Positions 1 through 7,000 are shown, counted from the first letter of the stretch. The stretch is DNA of 27,440 nt from Bacillota bacterium (GCA_023443285.1 JAEZVB010000066.1:1-27440); one strand, 5' to 3'. Notes: generated by a model not told the origin, from the letters alone. A program made the numbers and translations.

Positions 1-529
1 GTTGGGAGCTCACCACCACAGCTACGGCCTAATTGCCTACATACCATAAATTTTTTGGCCCTAGACTAGAAGGCTTGTATTTGTGCGTCCTTTTTTTTGG
101 CACATAGGAGATGTTTTCATAGTAAAGTAAGCAAAAAGTCTAGGCCTCAAGCCTCCAAAAGCTGAAAAGCCAGACGATATTCCTAAAATCCGTAAACTCG
201 CTGCGCTCAAACAGTACGGATTTTTTAACGGAATACCGCCCGGCTTTTCTCCTGCGGAACGCTTTTTCCGGCAAAGGCCATGGGGTTACGGAGGTTACGC
301 AGGGTTGCGGAGTTGTGAGGTTGCCGCCGGATTCACAGCTTCGTAATTCCGTTTTTTGTTTAGGTAACTGTAAATACTGCTGAGGTACAGGCGGTCGTTA
401 TGCATAAGCGGAGGTTAAGCGCCAGCGGCGAAGCGTTGTATGACGGCCGTCTGTGCTGGGTTTTGTATTATGAAAAAAGCTATCACACTAATTCACTTAG
501 CGCGACAGCCCCTTTGACTGGATTTGTAG
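1..529. other. Stretch without a recognisable gene
   Basis: I see no convincing coding region on either strand. Short open frames around 400-784 on the plus strand have no family resemblance and lie opposite the flavin reductase gene or its 3' flank. The only clear structure is the hairpin at 178-235. A GC-rich stretch around 440-449 contains the 10-nt palindrome GACGGCCGTC. The region may be the tail of a transcription unit that begins outside the window. Confidence 0.5.
178..235 (+). terminator. Terminator-like hairpin
   Basis: A 10-bp perfect stem pairs 185-194 (AAAATCCGTA) with 215-224 (TACGGATTTT) around a 20-nt loop, and T residues run on to 226. An outer TATTCC/GGAATA pair (178-183 with 230-235) extends the structure across an internal loop. 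It could end a gene lying left of the window. The large loop makes it less certain than the other terminators here. Confidence 0.4.
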
Positions 530-1033
530 CTATTCCGTTTTATAGGCGGCTACAATTTCAGCAAAATACAGAGTGTGATAATCGCCGCTGGCGTACCACT
601 TGGTCTGATTGGTGGAATCTACGTTTTGTTGTTCCATTGTTTGCTTACATACGACTTTACATTCCAGTTGCAGACCTGGAGCTGCAATAACCGGGGTGGC
701 GATAACTTGACCGGCAGCAAGGGTAAGCTTGGCCGCAGTAATTTTGTCGAGGTCACGCCCGGATTTAGAGCCGCACAGCGCTAGTGCTTCTTTCATGTCA
801 GCAAGCGGGAGGGTAACAGTAAATTCACTGCTTTGCTCGACAAGCTCCTTGGTATAGCGTGATTGGCGCACCATGGCGGTAAATACCGGTTTGCCCCACA
901 TGAAGCCAATACTGCCCCAACTAATAGTCATGGTGTTGGTCTTGCCATTATGGGCAGTTGTCAAAAAAGCGCTTTTCGGAATAAGTGTAGCAGCCTCTGC
1001 AGAAAATTGTTCATAAGTAAGTTGATTTGTCAT
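530..1033 (-). CDS. Flavin reductase-like (flavoredoxin family) FMN-binding protein
   Basis: A 167-aa soluble protein resembling the flavin reductase/flavoredoxin family with an FMN-binding split-barrel fold. The N-terminal part (SAFLTTAHNGKTNTMTISWG) and the following segment on the published-activity-neutral barrel (GKPVFTAMVRQSRYTKELVE) fit this family, whose members bind FMN and pass electrons between NAD(P)H, ferredoxin or rubredoxin and partner proteins. The start is supported by a strong GGAGGAG site just upstream. It lies 35 nt downstream of the larA-like gene on the same strand, so the two are probably co-transcribed. The stop codon is TAG, notable in a UAG-decoding genome. The physiological partner cannot be read from the sequence. 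Confidence 0.8.
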   Translation of the reverse strand: MTNQLTYEQFSAEAATLIPKSAFLTTAHNGKTNTMTISWGSIGFMWGKPVFTAMVRQSRYTKELVEQSSEFTVTLPLADMKEALALCGSKSGRDLDKITAAKLTLAAGQVIATPVIAAPGLQLECKVVCKQTMEQQNVDSTNQTKWYASGDYHTLYFAEIVAAYKTE

Positions 1034-1068
1034 AATTTCTCCTCCTAGGTGATATATATAGTTAAATT

Positions 1069-2328
1069 TTATCTAACATAAGGGATTGATAACGGCCCTT
1101 GGGGCAGCACGGCAACACGGGCTCCTGGGTTTTCTTCCAGCAGTCGAGTTATGACTGCGCAAGGACTGGCTGCCGGAATAAGCATAGCAGCCTTTACAAC
1201 CTGCTCATCAAGGCTGGAATAGAGATAACAGTCGGCTTTCTGCTGAATCATCGCCTGAGCCTGAACCTGCCACTGGTCAAATACTCTAAATGCCGGATTG
1301 GTAATCATGACTAAAAGTTCCTGCGGCGTAGTGCGCATCTTGAGAATTTTTCCATAATTGCCATGCTCAGGTACTCCGTCTGAGCATTCTGAGCAAGCTA
1401 AGATCGCGCCGCCTTGTTTGACGATTTGCGCGGCCGCGCTCATGCCCTTGACAGTCTGATATAGATTTTGGTCAAGGGGGTAGCCTGAGTTGGAGGTAAT
1501 GACAAGGTCAAAAGGCTGATCTACCGGATACATGGCATGATCTTTAACAAAAACGCAGCCCGCGCGGTGGGCGCTAATTAAGTCGCCGGCAAATACACCG
1601 GTAATTTCCTTTTGGCTATTGAGCGTGACATTCAGCATAAAATCCGGTTTGGCCATCAGGCAGTTTTGTGTGGCAGCATCCTGGACAATGTTACCTTCTA
1701 TAACGCCCCAGGTGCTGTTGGCATGACCAATCATTTGGGCGTTGTGGAAGTCTTGAATGGTTGATATACCGGCAATTCCCGGGCAAATTCCCTTAGGTCC
1801 ACCGGAAAAACCGGCAAAAAAATGCGGTTCAATAAAGCCGGTAACAATTTTAAAGGTACAATTAACATAGGTTTTATTGAGGAAAACATCAGAACCATAG
1901 CTGTTTTTGCCGACAAGCACCAGTTCTTCGGGGTCAAAAGCATTATGGTTAATCACCCGGACGGTATCGCAAACCTCTTGTCCAAGCATTTGAATAAGCT
2001 CTTGGCTGGTATTGGCGCGATGACTACCCAAGCCATTGATAATAACAATATTTCCTTTGGGAACATGTGCAAGCTCTTCCAAAAGCCAGGGCACCAGTTT
2101 GTGATTGGGAGTAGGGCGGGTCATGTCAGAAATAACGATGGCGACAGTATCAGTAGCTGTGACCATGTCTTTAAGGGGTGGTGTTTTGTACGGTTGCCGC
2201 AAGGCTTGCTGTACAGCCGCCTTGTCATTCTGCAAGCCATCTAAATGATGGGGCTCAATAATTACCGTTCTGTCGGGCACCATTATAGTAAGAGTGCTTT
2301 TTCCATAAGCCAGAGCTACTTGTTTCAT
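1069..2328 (-). CDS. larA: LarA-family nickel-dependent racemase
   Basis: A 419-aa protein of the LarA (DUF2088) family. LarA from Lactiplantibacillus interconverts D- and L-lactate with a nickel-pincer nucleotide covalently held on a lysine. The key residues reported there (H108, H174, K184, H200) have counterparts at a constant offset of five: H103 (GSHR), H169 (IEPH), K179 (SGGPKG) and H195 (QDFH). So cofactor attachment and catalysis look intact. Family members also act on other 2-hydroxy acids, so the substrate is open. An AAAGGCAGG ribosome site precedes the ATG. No larB, larC or larE cofactor-synthesis genes are in the window; they would have to be elsewhere. It is followed on the same strand by the flavin reductase-like gene. 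Confidence 0.85.
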   Translation of the reverse strand: MKQVALAYGKSTLTIMVPDRTVIIEPHHLDGLQNDKAAVQQALRQPYKTPPLKDMVTATDTVAIVISDMTRPTPNHKLVPWLLEELAHVPKGNIVIINGLGSHRANTSQELIQMLGQEVCDTVRVINHNAFDPEELVLVGKNSYGSDVFLNKTYVNCTFKIVTGFIEPHFFAGFSGGPKGICPGIAGISTIQDFHNAQMIGHANSTWGVIEGNIVQDAATQNCLMAKPDFMLNVTLNSQKEITGVFAGDLISAHRAGCVFVKDHAMYPVDQPFDLVITSNSGYPLDQNLYQTVKGMSAAAQIVKQGGAILACSECSDGVPEHGNYGKILKMRTTPQELLVMITNPAFRVFDQWQVQAQAMIQQKADCYLYSSLDEQVVKAAMLIPAASPCAVITRLLEENPGARVAVLPQGPLSIPYVR

Positions 2329-2377
2329 GCCAATACCTGCCTTTCGTTATTTTGTAGTAGTTTGTACTATAGCTTTC

Positions 2378-2406
2378 ATTTTATCCTGATTTTACCGTAA
2401 CCTCAA
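2378..2406 (-). promoter_or_regulatory. Possible sigma-A promoter of the larA unit
   Basis: On the minus strand TTGAGG (2406-2401) and TAAAAT (2383-2378) are separated by exactly 17 nt and lie about 50 nt before the larA start. The match to consensus is moderate. Confidence 0.4.
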
Positions 2407-2514
2407 TAGTGTGTCATGATTAGCATTAAGGAAAAGCCGTAAAAAGCGTCAAACTGACGGCGGAAAATAATATGATAAAGTTGCAAAATAAGACTTAGTT
2501 TAAGATGCTGTTTT

Positions 2515-2550
2515 CCCGCGTATCCTATAGTGGTACGCGGGTTTTATTTT
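2515..2550 (+). terminator. Intrinsic terminator ahead of the decarboxylase gene
   Basis: CCCGCGTA (2515-2522) pairs perfectly with TACGCGGG (2534-2541) and is followed by TTTTATTTT. It sits inside the 314-nt divergent gap (2329-2642) and reads toward the decarboxylase gene. No gene lies before it on the plus strand, so it either ends a short leader transcript (attenuator) or shields the gene from upstream transcription. The rest of that gap shows only the promoters listed. Confidence 0.65.
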
Positions 2551-2564
2551 GCTGAAAAAATAAC

Positions 2565-2592
2565 TTGCACTTTGGGTCATTTATGTTACAAT
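2565..2592 (+). promoter_or_regulatory. Probable sigma-A promoter of the decarboxylase gene
   Basis: TTGCAC (2565-2570) and TACAAT (2587-2592) with 16-nt spacing, about 50 nt before the start codon and downstream of the terminator at 2515-2550. This allows expression that bypasses that terminator. Confidence 0.5.
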
Positions 2593-2642
2593 CATATAGT
2601 ACTTTTATTAAAAAAATAACGGGCAAAAAGGAGCGATGATAA

Positions 2643-3806
2643 GTGAAATATTTTAGGTTATCCCAGGACGCTGTCAAGGCACTGGCTGATACCTACAGCA
2701 CTCCCTTATTGGTGCTGTCTTTAGAACAAATTGAACTTAACTACAAGCTACTGGCTGAGAATATGCCAGATATTAAAATATATTACGCCGTCAAAGCCAA
2801 TCCGGACGAACGAATTATCCGGAAGCTTACTGAGTTGGGAGGCTATTTCGATGTGGCCTCTGACGGTGAAATGCAAATGCTTGAGCAGATGGGCATTGCG
2901 GCTGACCGGATGGTGTATGCTAATCCGGTAAAAACGGCAAGCGGCCTAAGAGTAGCCCATGATGTCGGAGTGCATAAATTCACTTTTGACTGTGAAAGCG
3001 AAATTGCTAAAATGGCTTCAGCTATTCCCGGCGGCACTGTTTTGCTGCGTATCCGGGTGGACAATCCTCATGCATTGGTTGATCTCAATAAAAAATTTGG
3101 TGCTCATCCTGATGAGGCGCTGGAACTGTTAAGCAAAGCTCAGGCGGCTGGGCTTGATGTGGCTGGATTATGCTTTCATGTTGGTAGTCAGTCTACAAGC
3201 AACGAGGCTTATCTTGAAGCACTCAAAATCTGCCGGCGACTCTTTGATGAAGCTGCTGCGCGCGGTATGAATTTGCATATTCTTGATATTGGCGGTGGAT
3301 TTCCCATCCCCACACTAACAGAAGAACCTGATGTTGCGGCAATGGCAGCCAGTATTTATAAAGTTGTTAGACAATATTTCCCTGATACCGAGATTTGGGC
3401 AGAACCAGGTCGCTATATTTGTGGCACAGCGGTTAATCTGATTACTCAGGTTATTGGTACCAAAGTGCGCAACAACCAGCAGTGGTACTTCCTGGACGAT
3501 GGCTTATATGGCACTTTCTCCGGTGTCATCTTCGATCATTGGGACTTTGAGCTTGAAACCTTCAAGACAGGCAAACGTATCTCAGCTACCTTTGCCGGCC
3601 CGAGCTGCGATTCCCTGGATATTATGTTTCGCGATAAACCCACTGTGGCGCTCGAACTTGGCGACTTGATCCTGGTGCCTAACTGCGGAGCTTATACATC
3701 GGCCTCGGCAACCGTATTTAACGGCTTTGCCAAAACGCAAATCGTGGTATGGGAAGAAGTATATGAAGCCATTCAGGCTAAACTTCAGTTGGCTACTGCC
3801 GGGTAA
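2643..3806 (+). CDS. Ornithine/lysine decarboxylase, fold-III PLP enzyme
   Basis: A 387-aa PLP-dependent decarboxylase of the alanine-racemase-fold type (eukaryote-like ornithine decarboxylase branch). Visible signatures: PLP lysine K51 in YYAVKANP, the HVGSQ motif near 179-183, the glycine loop DIGGGFP (215-221), AEPGRY (253-258), and GPSCDSLD (319-326) whose Cys322 matches the active-site cysteine of dimeric ornithine decarboxylases. This motif separates it from diaminopimelate decarboxylase. In Selenomonas, a Negativicute, the homologue decarboxylates both lysine and ornithine and supplies cadaverine that is attached to peptidoglycan; a similar role here is inference. The start is GTG, with AAGGAG nine nt upstream; a nearby ATG at 2637 leads to an early stop. 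A terminator follows. Confidence 0.85.
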   Translation: MKYFRLSQDAVKALADTYSTPLLVLSLEQIELNYKLLAENMPDIKIYYAVKANPDERIIRKLTELGGYFDVASDGEMQMLEQMGIAADRMVYANPVKTASGLRVAHDVGVHKFTFDCESEIAKMASAIPGGTVLLRIRVDNPHALVDLNKKFGAHPDEALELLSKAQAAGLDVAGLCFHVGSQSTSNEAYLEALKICRRLFDEAAARGMNLHILDIGGGFPIPTLTEEPDVAAMAASIYKVVRQYFPDTEIWAEPGRYICGTAVNLITQVIGTKVRNNQQWYFLDDGLYGTFSGVIFDHWDFELETFKTGKRISATFAGPSCDSLDIMFRDKPTVALELGDLILVPNCGAYTSASATVFNGFAKTQIVVWEEVYEAIQAKLQLATAG

Positions 3807-3812
3807 TATGAA

Positions 3813-3870
3813 AAGATCGCTTTCTCCTTGGTTTATCCTAGCCAAGTGGAGGGCGATCTTCTTTGTTTTA
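3813..3870 (+). terminator. Intrinsic terminator after the decarboxylase gene
   Basis: AAGATCGC (3813-3820) pairs with GCGATCTT (3853-3860), with an inner CTTGG/CCAAG helix (3827-3831 with 3842-3846), followed by CTTTGTTTT. It lies between the convergent decarboxylase and LysE-family genes. Confidence 0.8.
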
Positions 3871-3901
3871 TAGTAAGTTTCAGTCACGAGCGCAGCTTCT
3901 T

Positions 3902-4507
3902 TTATAACGTAATTAGGCTATATATTCCAAACGCCATAATGATTAGGCCTGAAAACTGATTGATCCATCGTAAGTGGGTTTGGTCAAACTTATTACGAAT
4001 TTTATTAACCACTGCACTCAACAGTAACCACCACAGCATAGAACCAATAAATACACCAAGAACTAAAGCCGAGGATGACCAATAATCCGTACCTGTTGAA
4101 CCAAGCCCAACTCCGGCAAAAATAGCAACAAAAGACAATATAGTCATAGGGTTGGTAAGCGTCAAAAATAAGGTTGAGGCATAAGCGCCGAATAACCCTT
4201 CGCCACGTGCTGCGGCAGCTTCCATAGCAGGAGGAGATTTGTATGTTTGATAACCTAAGTATAGCAGAAATAGCCCGCCGGCAATGTGTAGCCAGGATTG
4301 ATGCCTTAATAAAAACTGAGATACAACGGAAAGACCCAGGGCGGCTACTACGCCGTATATTGCGTCAGCTGTCGCAGCGCCTAAGCCTGAGACAAAGCCG
4401 GTTCCCAGCCCGCTCACAAGCGTGCGACGGATACAAAGTACGCCGATAGGCCCTACCGGGGCAGCAATAGAGAAGCCTAGAAGGATACCTTTAATTAGAA
4501 ATAACAT
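3902..4507 (-). CDS. LysE/RhtB-family amino acid exporter
   Basis: A 201-aa hydrophobic inner-membrane protein with about six predicted membrane segments. The N-terminal GFSIAAPVGPIGVLCIRRTL is the classic LysE/RhtB signature; a loop with charged residues near 90-105 and a second hydrophobic half follow. The family exports lysine, arginine, threonine, homoserine or related compounds by proton exchange. Its place opposite the ornithine/lysine decarboxylase suggests a link with basic amino acids, but the substrate is inference. The ribosome site (GGGGTGG) is weak. A terminator at 4567-4598 separates it from the glnK gene. Confidence 0.8.
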   Translation of the reverse strand: MLFLIKGILLGFSIAAPVGPIGVLCIRRTLVSGLGTGFVSGLGAATADAIYGVVAALGLSVVSQFLLRHQSWLHIAGGLFLLYLGYQTYKSPPAMEAAAARGEGLFGAYASTLFLTLTNPMTILSFVAIFAGVGLGSTGTDYWSSSALVLGVFIGSMLWWLLLSAVVNKIRNKFDQTHLRWINQFSGLIIMAFGIYSLITL

Positions 4508-4566
4508 GAGTCCACCCCATTTCTATACTTACGCCGAAGCGCCTTACTAACTGCCCAGAGCATGGA

Positions 4567-4598
4567 AAAGAGCCGTCTGCATAAGGCAGCGGCTCTTT
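4567..4598 (-). terminator. Terminator of the amt-glnK operon
   Basis: AAAGAGCCG (4567-4575) and CGGCTCTTT (4590-4598) form a 9-bp stem just past the glnK stop on the minus strand. The T tract read on the minus strand is short, most of it lying inside the stem. Confidence 0.65.
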
Positions 4599-4605
4599 GT
4601 AGCGA

Positions 4606-4971
4606 TTACGCGTTTTTGGGATCCATAATGGCAATGTCGCCTTCTTCGCCGGTACGAATGCGTACGGCATTGGCAATAGGATGTACAAATATCTTGCCAT
4701 CACCCATTTTTCCGGTTCGACAGACTGTTTTGGCTGTTTCGATAACGAGTTCTACCGGAACTTCGCAGACTACGATTTCCACTTTGACTTTGGGGTGCAA
4801 GTTGACAGTGTACTCCTGACCGCGGTAAATTTCGGTGTGGCCTTTGCTGAGGCCGCAGCCATATACCTGGGTAACGGTCATGCCGGTTACCTTAATTCTA
4901 TTCATGGCTTCTTTAAGTTCTTCTAGCTTTTCCGGTCGGGTGACAATATCGATTTTGGTTATGGGTTTCAT
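4606..4971 (-). CDS. glnK: P-II nitrogen regulatory protein (GlnK type)
   Basis: A 121-aa P-II protein, a little longer than the usual 112 aa. P-II trimers sense 2-oxoglutarate, ATP and ADP and, when paired with Amt, plug the ammonium channel. The N-terminal MKPITKIDIVTRPEKLEELK, the T-loop with YRGQEY (Tyr54 at the position of the modified Tyr51 of E. coli GlnB), and the C-terminal GKMGDGKIFV signature are all visible. The T-loop differs from the standard EYMVDF form (EYTVNL). The gene starts 31 nt after the amt stop on the same strand with GGAGGG before the ATG, a conserved arrangement that marks it as the Amt partner. Confidence 0.93.
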   Translation of the reverse strand: MKPITKIDIVTRPEKLEELKEAMNRIKVTGMTVTQVYGCGLSKGHTEIYRGQEYTVNLHPKVKVEIVVCEVPVELVIETAKTVCRTGKMGDGKIFVHPIANAVRIRTGEEGDIAIMDPKNA

Positions 4972-5002
4972 ATCTTTCCCTCCTGTTACACTGGCCTTGA
5001 AA

Positions 5003-6418
5003 CTATGCCAGTGTAGTTTCCTTTACGGTTACTGTATTACCAGAGAGGCCGGTTATCGGAGTGCTAAGCGGGGAGCCGGTCATAAGATCCTGATAAGCAT
5101 AGCCGCGTTCACCATGCTCGGTAATATCCAGGCCTTGCACTTCTTGTTCCTCATCAGCTTTGACCTGCATAACCAGGCCGATAGCTTTGACAATCAGGAA
5201 GGTCATAACAGCGGCAAACACCCAACTGGTGCCTACTCCGGCAAGTTGTTTTAAAACCTGGGCGGCATTGCCGTAGAATAAACCATCAGCTCCAGCCGGA
5301 TTGACGGCAGTGGAGGCAAAGAAACCAGTTGCAATAGCGCCAAAAGTGCCGCCTACACCATGAACACCAAAAGCATCTAATGAGTCATCATAACCAAGTT
5401 TGTGTTTAGCAACAGCTACTGCGAAGAAGCAGACGACGCCGCCAAGCAGACCCATAATGATAGCAGACGGTACAGTGACAAAGCCAGCTGCCGGTGTGAT
5501 GGCAACAAGACCGGCAATACAACCGGAAGCTGCGCCAAGCAAAGTAGGCTTGCCATGATACATCCACTCGGCCACTACCCAGGATACTGTTGCAGAAGCT
5601 GCGGCTACATGGGTTGTAACGAAAGCGATAGTTGCCAAACCGCTAGCACCAAGTGCGCTGCCGGCATTAAAGCCGAACCAGCCAAACCACAGCAGGGCGG
5701 CACCTAGAACCGTCATTGGCAGATGATGAGGAGCCATTACTTCGCTGCCGTAGCCTTTGCGTTTGCCAACCATTAAGGCAAAAACCAAACCAGATACACC
5801 GGATATTATATGAACGACTGTGCCGCCGGCGAAATCAAGTACGCCATATTCGCGCAGCCAGCCGCCTACACCCCATACCCAGTGCGCTACAGGATCATAA
5901 ACTAAAGTAGCCCAAAGTACGACAAAGGCCACGAAGGCAGGGAACTTAACTCTGCCGGCAACCGAGCCCGAAATAATGGCCGGAGTAATAATAGCAAATA
6001 CACCTTGGAAAATCATGAAGGCTAATTGGGGAATAGTAGCAGCGTAATCGGCGTTAGGATCAGTGCCAACACCGTTTAAGCCAATCCAGTCCAAGCTGCC
6101 AAGGAGATGATTAATGTCTGGGCCAAATGCAAGTGAATAACCCCAGAGAACCCATTGAACTGAAATGACGCCAAGGCAAATGAAACTTTGCATGATGATA
6201 CTGAGTACATTCTTAGTCCGAACCATTCCTCCGTAGAAGAGAGCCAAGCCCGGGGTCATTAACATTACAAGTGCAGCACTAATTAGTACAAAAGTTGTAT
6301 CACCGGTATCGATTTTTGGTGGCTCAGCAGGGGCATCACCTTCGGCGGCCAAAACTACCGGAGCCATCAGCATTGCAAAAACCATAATTAAACTCAGGAT
6401 GGTGCATAGCTTTTTCAT
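5003..6418 (-). CDS. amt: Ammonium transporter
   Basis: A 471-aa Amt/MEP/Rh family channel that lets ammonium into the cell as a trimer. An N-terminal signal-peptide-like segment (residues about 1-24, ending VVLAAEG) is followed by eleven hydrophobic helices. Family landmarks include LFYGGMVRTKN, GVFAIITPAIISG, DFAGGTVVHIISG with the twin-His region, WFGWFGFNAGSA, and DDSLDAFGVHGVGG with the second conserved His. A GGAGGAG site precedes the ATG. glnK follows 31 nt downstream. The transcript has a long leader on the minus strand from about 6715 with two strong terminators and a short ORF, so expression is probably set by antitermination. Ammonia released by methylamine demethylation in the neighbouring cluster gives a functional reason for the adjacency. 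Confidence 0.95.
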   Translation of the reverse strand: MKKLCTILSLIMVFAMLMAPVVLAAEGDAPAEPPKIDTGDTTFVLISAALVMLMTPGLALFYGGMVRTKNVLSIIMQSFICLGVISVQWVLWGYSLAFGPDINHLLGSLDWIGLNGVGTDPNADYAATIPQLAFMIFQGVFAIITPAIISGSVAGRVKFPAFVAFVVLWATLVYDPVAHWVWGVGGWLREYGVLDFAGGTVVHIISGVSGLVFALMVGKRKGYGSEVMAPHHLPMTVLGAALLWFGWFGFNAGSALGASGLATIAFVTTHVAAASATVSWVVAEWMYHGKPTLLGAASGCIAGLVAITPAAGFVTVPSAIIMGLLGGVVCFFAVAVAKHKLGYDDSLDAFGVHGVGGTFGAIATGFFASTAVNPAGADGLFYGNAAQVLKQLAGVGTSWVFAAVMTFLIVKAIGLVMQVKADEEQEVQGLDITEHGERGYAYQDLMTGSPLSTPITGLSGNTVTVKETTLA

Positions 6419-6470
6419 ATGTAGTCTCCTCCTTTTATTGGTCTAAAAGTTGATTTGACGAAAACGAAAT

Positions 6471-6536
6471 TTAAATCAAGTACTTTTGGAAAAGGCAAAT
6501 GATATCAGTTTTACCTTGATTCAAGCTCAACATCAT
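6471..6536 (-). CDS. 21-codon upstream ORF in the amt leader
   Basis: A short ORF opening ATG ATG and ending TAA, encoding 21 residues (MMLSLNQGKTDIICLFQKYL plus Ile). It is preceded on the minus strand by a near-perfect GGGAGG Shine-Dalgarno site (6550-6545) at 8-nt spacing, better than many real genes here. It lies between the second leader terminator and amt, and ends 52 nt before the amt start. No recognisable family. It could be a leader peptide coupling translation to amt expression, or a small membrane-associated protein, or chance. Confidence 0.4.
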   Translation of the reverse strand: MMLSLNQGKTDIICLFQKYLI

Positions 6537-6561
6537 AGCAAGCACCTCCCTGAAAAAATTG

Positions 6562-6601
6562 ACTAAAAATAAACGCCCTGGAGTAATGAACTCCAGGACG
6601 T
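6562..6601 (-). terminator. Second intrinsic terminator in the amt leader
   Basis: On the minus strand a 12-bp stem (6601-6590 with 6584-6573, one T:G wobble, core CCTGGAGT/ACTCCAGG) closes a 5-nt loop and is followed by TTTATTTTTA. It lies 37 nt before the upstream ORF, inside the amt leader, so it is either a second attenuator or requires a further promoter downstream. Confidence 0.75.
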
Positions 6602-6626
6602 CATTGTCCAACTGTAAGATAGACAA

Positions 6627-6671
6627 AAGAAAAAAGCTTAATTAGGTTCTGTTAAAGAACCTGAATTAAGC
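6627..6671 (-). terminator. First intrinsic terminator (attenuator) in the amt leader
   Basis: On the minus strand GCTTAATT plus AGGTTCT pairs with its complement (6671-6656 with 6650-6636) with one unpaired base at 6663 and a 5-nt loop, followed by TTTTTTCTTTT. There is no gene before it on this strand, only a promoter 50 nt back, so it must act on the amt leader itself. Its 5' arm overlaps the hairpin at 6667-6682, making the two structures mutually exclusive. Confidence 0.8.
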
Positions 6672-6682
6672 ATCTTTGCTTA
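6667..6682 (-). promoter_or_regulatory. Candidate ANTAR-type antiterminator hairpin, amt leader
   Basis: On the minus strand TAAGC-AAAGAT-GCTTA forms a 5-bp stem with a hexaloop. RNA targets of ANTAR-domain antiterminators are hairpins with hexanucleotide loops carrying A at position 1 and G at position 4; AAAGAT fits. The 3' arm (6671-6667) is also the first five bases of the terminator at 6627-6671, as in known ANTAR attenuators, where protein binding blocks terminator formation. Known targets carry two such hairpins. The neighbouring hairpin candidate (ATAA-TTACCG-TTAT) has a hexaloop but lacks A1/G4, so the assignment is tentative. Confidence 0.45.
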
Positions 6683-6684
6683 TC

Positions 6685-6705
6685 ATAACGGTAATTATTT
6701 GCTTG
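6685..6705 (-). promoter_or_regulatory. Leader element shared with mtmC2
   Basis: Read on the minus strand: CAAGCAAATA, then A, then TTACCGTTAT. The same 21 nt with a single change (A to G at the middle base) occurs at 8536-8556 in the mtmC2 leader, at the same distance from its promoter. ATAA/TTAT can pair around TTACCG; in mtmC2 ATAG/TTAT pairs with a G:T closing pair. Confidence 0.6.
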
Positions 6706-6721
6706 TTATTTTATGAGATGA

Positions 6722-6750
6722 ATTATAGCACCATTATTTTTTAAATGCAA
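6722..6750 (-). promoter_or_regulatory. Sigma-A promoter of amt-glnK
   Basis: On the minus strand TTGCAT (6750-6745) and a perfect TATAAT (6727-6722) with 17-nt spacing. Transcription would begin near 6715, giving a leader of nearly 300 nt before amt. The whole promoter resembles the one at 8491-8519. Confidence 0.75.
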
Positions 6751-6836
6751 TAGGGTATTGAATAAAAATTTTAGAAATCCAAGACAGTCAATATATTATT
6801 TGAAAAGCAGGAAAAGGCAGGCCTTTAATAGAGGCA

Positions 6837-6866
6837 TTGACAGAGTAAGCTGTATTTTGTTATGAT
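6837..6866 (+). promoter_or_regulatory. Sigma-A promoter of the first corrinoid protein gene
   Basis: A perfect TTGACA (6837-6842) and TATGAT (6861-6866) with 18-nt spacing, predicting a start near 6873 and a leader of about 128 nt that contains the attenuator at 6909-6953. It runs divergently from the amt promoter. Confidence 0.75.
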
Positions 6867-6899
6867 AAATGTAAGGTTTTCCCGATATGTTTTATTAAT

Positions 6900-6923
6900 T
6901 GATAGAACAAAGACGTTCTGTTG
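6900..6923 (+). promoter_or_regulatory. Candidate ANTAR-type antiterminator hairpin, mtmC1 leader
   Basis: AGAAC (6904-6908) pairs with GTTCT (6915-6919) around hexaloop AAAGAC (A1, G4), and the stem can extend outward by A:T and G:T pairs to 6900/6923. The loop and 3' arm coincide with the 5' arm of the terminator at 6909-6945, so the two folds exclude each other. The loop is nearly the same as in the amt leader (AAAGAT). I find no second A1/G4 hairpin upstream, which weakens the ANTAR assignment. Confidence 0.45.
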
Positions 6924-6953
6924 GCTTGAGCTGCAGAATGTCTTTTTGTTTTT
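6909..6953 (+). terminator. Intrinsic terminator (attenuator) in the mtmC1 leader
   Basis: AAAGAC-G-TTCTG (6909-6920) pairs with CAGAA-T-GTCTTT (6934-6945), 12 pairs including one G:T, followed by T-rich TTGTTTTTAT. It lies between the promoter (6837-6866) and the gene start at 7001, with no ORF before it, so it is a leader attenuator. Confidence 0.75.
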
Positions 6954-7000
6954 ATATGTGGTTATGTGCCGGAGGAATTAACGATTGGAGGCTTTGTCTC

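Noticed and set aside
400..784. Plus-strand ORFs opposite the flavin reductase gene
   Set aside because: They have no family resemblance and overlap a well-supported minus-strand gene or its 3' flank.
6522..6540. Sigma-54 promoter for amt
   Set aside because: No TGGCAC-N5-TTGC pattern is present; a sigma-A promoter with perfect -10 box lies upstream.
6899..7000. A 34-residue N-terminal extension of the first corrinoid protein
   Set aside because: It would cover the leader terminator, and the second copy aligns exactly from 7001, which has its own GGAGG site.
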